A stretch of 14,940 nucleotides of DNA, taken from the NCBI GenBank assembly GCA_026987085.1, contig JALSNH010000093.1, positions 1-14,940 on the forward strand, given 5' to 3'. How positions within the stretch are numbered: the first letter of the stretch is position 1; each line of letters begins with the position of its first letter. The stretch comes from Aquificota bacterium (GTDB lineage: Bacteria; Aquificota; Aquificia; Aquificales; QOAS01). The position numbers were made by a program, and so were the translations under genes. This document shows positions 13,178-14,940 of this stretch, in pieces. The notes below the pieces were generated by a model, which saw only the letters and a list, made by a program, of their open reading frames with translations, ran no database searches and was not told where the DNA came from.

Positions 13178-13921
13178 ATGAAACTTTTTAGACAACTTGC
13201 GGTTAATGTGGAACAGCTTTACGTTAAAAAAGAAGGAAAAACTATCCTGGAGGATATAAACCTTAAAGTCTACGAAGGGGAAATTGTAGCTGTTGTTGGT
13301 CCCAATGGAGGTGGAAAAACTACCTTTTTAAAAACTCTGTTAGGTCTTGTTAAACCTACCGCCGGAAGGATAGAAATTTTTAATTTCCCGCCGAGGGAAG
13401 CGGTTAAAAGGCACCTAATAGGGTATATTCCCCAAAGGGTAAACTTCAAAAGGGACAGTTGCCTTTCCGCACTAGATGTAGTCCTTTTAGGAATGTATCA
13501 TTTGAAACTTCCTAAGGAGGAAAAAGTTAAAAGGGCCTTAGAGAGTTTAAAACTTTTTGGTGTGGACCATTTGAAGGATAGAAGATTTTCCGACCTTTCG
13601 GGGGGACAGCAACAGAGGGTAAACCTCGCAAGGGTCGTTGCAGCCGAACCTAAACTCCTTTTATTGGACGAACCTACAACCGGTATAGACTTTAGCGGTC
13701 AACAAACATTCTATGAGCAGATAAAAAAACTTAGAGATAAAAAAGGTTTTACTGTCATAATGGTCACCCACGATGTGGGAGTAGTTTGGAGATATGTTGA
13801 TAAGGCTGTATGTATAAATAGAAAACTGCACTACCACGGTGAACCGCAGGCTATTTTAAGACCGGAAATTTTGAAGTTGGTTTATGGAACGGAAATGGTT
13901 CCTCTATACCATAAACATTAA
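13178..13921 (+). CDS. Metal-type ABC transporter ATP-binding protein (ZnuC/MntB-like)
   Basis: A 247-residue nucleotide-binding subunit. Walker A is GPNGGGKT (41-48), Q86 marks the Q-loop (YIPQR), the signature is SGGQQQRV (141-148), Walker B LLLLDEP (160-166) and H198 the switch histidine (VTHD). The GGGKTT form of Walker A, the Q-loop context YIPQRVNFKRD and the tail YHGEPQAILRPEILKLVYG match the zinc/manganese importer subgroup (ZnuC, TroB), so Zn or Mn uptake is the likely role. The protein ends in a histidine-containing tail (PLYHKH). No ZnuB-type permease or ZnuA-type binding protein follows: the next gene is on the opposite strand with 16 bp between stops, and upstream is divergent lysS. 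The partners must be elsewhere or the ATPase serves another permease. Confidence 0.88.
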   Translation: MKLFRQLAVNVEQLYVKKEGKTILEDINLKVYEGEIVAVVGPNGGGKTTFLKTLLGLVKPTAGRIEIFNFPPREAVKRHLIGYIPQRVNFKRDSCLSALDVVLLGMYHLKLPKEEKVKRALESLKLFGVDHLKDRRFSDLSGGQQQRVNLARVVAAEPKLLLLDEPTTGIDFSGQQTFYEQIKKLRDKKGFTVIMVTHDVGVVWRYVDKAVCINRKLHYHGEPQAILRPEILKLVYGTEMVPLYHKH

Positions 13922-13937
13922 ACAAAAAGGGAAAAAT

Positions 13938-14159
13938 TTATTGAGTTTCTCCCTGTAGTTGTTTTTCCCTAAGTATGGTTAGAACCCTTGCAATGTTCCT
14001 TTTAGTGGTTCTAATAGCCATAGGATTTTCCAAAGCTCCCTCAACCTGTTGTTTAATTCTCAATTTCATCAATAGGAGTTTTAAATCTTTAAGTTTCGTT
14101 TGGAGGTCCTTTATAGAAAGTTTCCTTAACTCTTTAGGGTCCAACTTTTCCACCTTCAT
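13938..14159 (-). CDS. rpmC: 50S ribosomal protein L29
   Basis: 73 residues forming the usual two-helix protein: a first helix with LRKLSIKDLQTKLKDLKLLLMKLRIKQQVEG and a second with RTTKRNIARVLTILREKQ, matching the family pattern. L29 sits near the polypeptide exit tunnel on L23. Its ATG overlaps the L16 stop (TAATG), and CCTCC at 14170-14174 (GGAGG on the coding strand) is a clear Shine-Dalgarno at 10 nt. The family neighbour rpsQ (S17) does not follow; the strand is taken by the convergent ZnuC-like gene after 16 bp. Confidence 0.96.
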   Translation of the reverse strand: MKVEKLDPKELRKLSIKDLQTKLKDLKLLLMKLRIKQQVEGALENPMAIRTTKRNIARVLTILREKQLQGETQ

Positions 14160-14596
14160 TACTTTTTACCCTCCTTTTCGAGAACTTCGGGAGCCACTAC
14201 AAGGCGGGTCTTAACGGGTAATTTGGAATCGGCCAATCTCCAAGCCTCTTGGGCCACTTCCAAAGGAACGCCGGTGAATTCAAACAAAATTCTTCCGGGC
14301 TTAATTCTGGCTACCCAGAATTCGGGGTCACCTTTACCTCCACCCATACGGACCTCATTGGGCTTTTTGGTATAGGGAATATCGGGGAATACCCTTATCC
14401 AGATTTTTGCACCCTTTTTGAGGGACCTAACGAGGGTAACCCTTACGGCCTCTATCTGCCTTTGGGTCATATAGAACCTATCGAGGGCTTGAATTCCATA
14501 TTCACCAAAGGCGAGTTTGTTACCCCTATATGCGAACCCTTTATGGGAACCTCTTCTTTGCTTTCTCCATTTTACCTTTCTCGGTTGCAAAAACAT
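14159..14596 (-). CDS. rplP: 50S ribosomal protein L16
   Basis: 145 residues, slightly longer than the ~137 of E. coli. It binds 23S rRNA near the A-site tRNA. It shows the standard start MFLQPRKVKWRKQRRG, the GFAYRGNKLAFGEYGIQAL stretch, EAVRVTLVRSLKKGAKIWIR, the loop KPNEVRMGGGKG and PGRILFEF. A strong Shine-Dalgarno (GGAGG on the coding strand, plus 14604-14608) lies seven nt from the ATG at 14596. It sits between rpsC (42-bp gap) and rpmC (TAATG overlap) in the usual order. Confidence 0.97.
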   Translation of the reverse strand: MFLQPRKVKWRKQRRGSHKGFAYRGNKLAFGEYGIQALDRFYMTQRQIEAVRVTLVRSLKKGAKIWIRVFPDIPYTKKPNEVRMGGGKGDPEFWVARIKPGRILFEFTGVPLEVAQEAWRLADSKLPVKTRLVVAPEVLEKEGKK

Positions 14597-14603
14597 TTTT
14601 CTA

Positions 14604-14608
14604 CCTCC
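14604..14608 (-). promoter_or_regulatory. Shine-Dalgarno of rplP
   Basis: GGAGG on the coding strand with a seven-nt spacer to the ATG. It contrasts with the genes at the front of operons in this window, which have none. Confidence 0.7.
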
Positions 14609-14638
14609 GAAGGGTTAAAAGTTTAAAAAGGAAAAACT

Positions 14639-14940
14639 TTATTGGAGACCTTTCAAAAGGTCCTCTTCGATTTTCTTAATTACTTCCTCTTTACCGCCTT
14701 TGAGAATGTCACCTTTATAAATCCAAACCTTAACTCCGAGAACACCCCATTTGGTGTAGGCGCGGGCATAGCCATAGTCGATATCGGCCCTTAAAGTTTG
14801 GAGGGGCATTCTTCCTCTGAGAATCCACTCCTTCCTTGCGAGCTCCGCTCCGTTAATCCTTCCTTTTACTTGAACCTTTACTCCCTTGGCGCCGGCTTTC
14901 ATTGCGAGGTCGATAGCCCTTTTCATAGCCCTTCTGTGGG
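14639..14940 (-). CDS. rpsC: 30S ribosomal protein S3, C-terminal part (runs off the right edge)
   Basis: Only the last ~100 residues lie in the window; the reading frame stays open to the edge, so the N-terminal KH domain is outside. The C-terminal domain is unmistakable: RRAMKRAIDLAMKAGAKG, then RINGAELARKEW, GRMPLQTLRADIDYGYARAYTK and GVLGVKVWIYKGD. S3 lines the mRNA entry channel of the small subunit. An ATG inside the frame at 14926 is an internal methionine (MKRA), not the start. The order rpsC-rplP-rpmC is that of the bacterial S10 operon. Confidence 0.96.
   Translation of the reverse strand, partial: HRRAMKRAIDLAMKAGAKGVKVQVKGRINGAELARKEWILRGRMPLQTLRADIDYGYARAYTKWGVLGVKVWIYKGDILKGGKEEVIKKIEEDLLKGLQ

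Noticed and set aside
1..14940. Mobile element, prophage, CRISPR array or defence island
   Set aside because: No transposase, integrase, Cas, restriction or toxin-antitoxin motifs, no long direct or inverted repeats, and base composition looks even across the window.

Overview
The window looks like chromosomal DNA of a thermophilic, chemolithoautotrophic-type bacterium from a deep lineage, most plausibly Aquificota and perhaps near the Desulfurobacteriaceae. That placement is inference. It rests on an archaeal-type bifunctional fructose-1,6-bisphosphate aldolase/phosphatase, an archaeal-type class I aldolase related to ADH synthase, a possible futalosine-pathway (MqnE/MqnC-like) C-terminus, Lys/Glu-rich proteins and very tight gene packing. 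The bacterial ribosomal proteins and class II lysyl-tRNA synthetase show that it is not an archaeon. No insertion sequence, phage gene, CRISPR array, tRNA or rRNA was recognised.

Layout, left to right. Positions 1-101 (+) hold the tail of an upstream gene. Positions 172-1317 (+) are the FBP aldolase/phosphatase. It abuts, tail to tail with no gap, a type IA topoisomerase reading frame on the minus strand (1318-2415) that lacks the whole TOPRIM half. Divergent from that, with only 24 bp between starts, runs a plus-strand operon: gcvT, hemE and a small membrane protein with an FtsL-like N-terminus and a LysM domain (2440-5039). A minus-strand gene for bifunctional NAD(P)HX repair (nnr, 5007-6602) overlaps the end of that operon by 33 bp. 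Next, on the minus strand, come an OppF-type ABC ATPase (6663-7583) with a four-helix membrane protein directly upstream (7585-8085), and a valS frame (8160-10214) that stops just before the KMSKS half of the enzyme. A 228-bp gap (10215-10442) holds possible RNA structure. Then come an ADH-synthase/class I FBP aldolase homologue (10443-11240) and a long lysS with an extra OB-like insert (11297-13036), both on the minus strand. A lone ZnuC-type ABC ATPase (13178-13921, +) runs tail to tail into the end of a ribosomal protein cluster rpsC-rplP-rpmC (minus strand, reaching the right edge), which ends after rpmC instead of continuing to rpsQ/rplN.

Most genes are housekeeping: gluconeogenesis, one-carbon metabolism, haem synthesis, cofactor repair, aminoacylation and translation. 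The unusual content lies in gene architecture. Two genes that should be long, valS and the topoisomerase, are each present as one catalytic half with no partner half nearby. The ValRS half also carries a ~190-residue insertion inside its zinc knuckle. LysRS has a second OB-like module. Several operon-first genes have an AT-rich, -10-like element only 5-9 nt before the start codon and no Shine-Dalgarno sequence, which suggests leaderless mRNAs, while internal genes keep clear Shine-Dalgarno sites.
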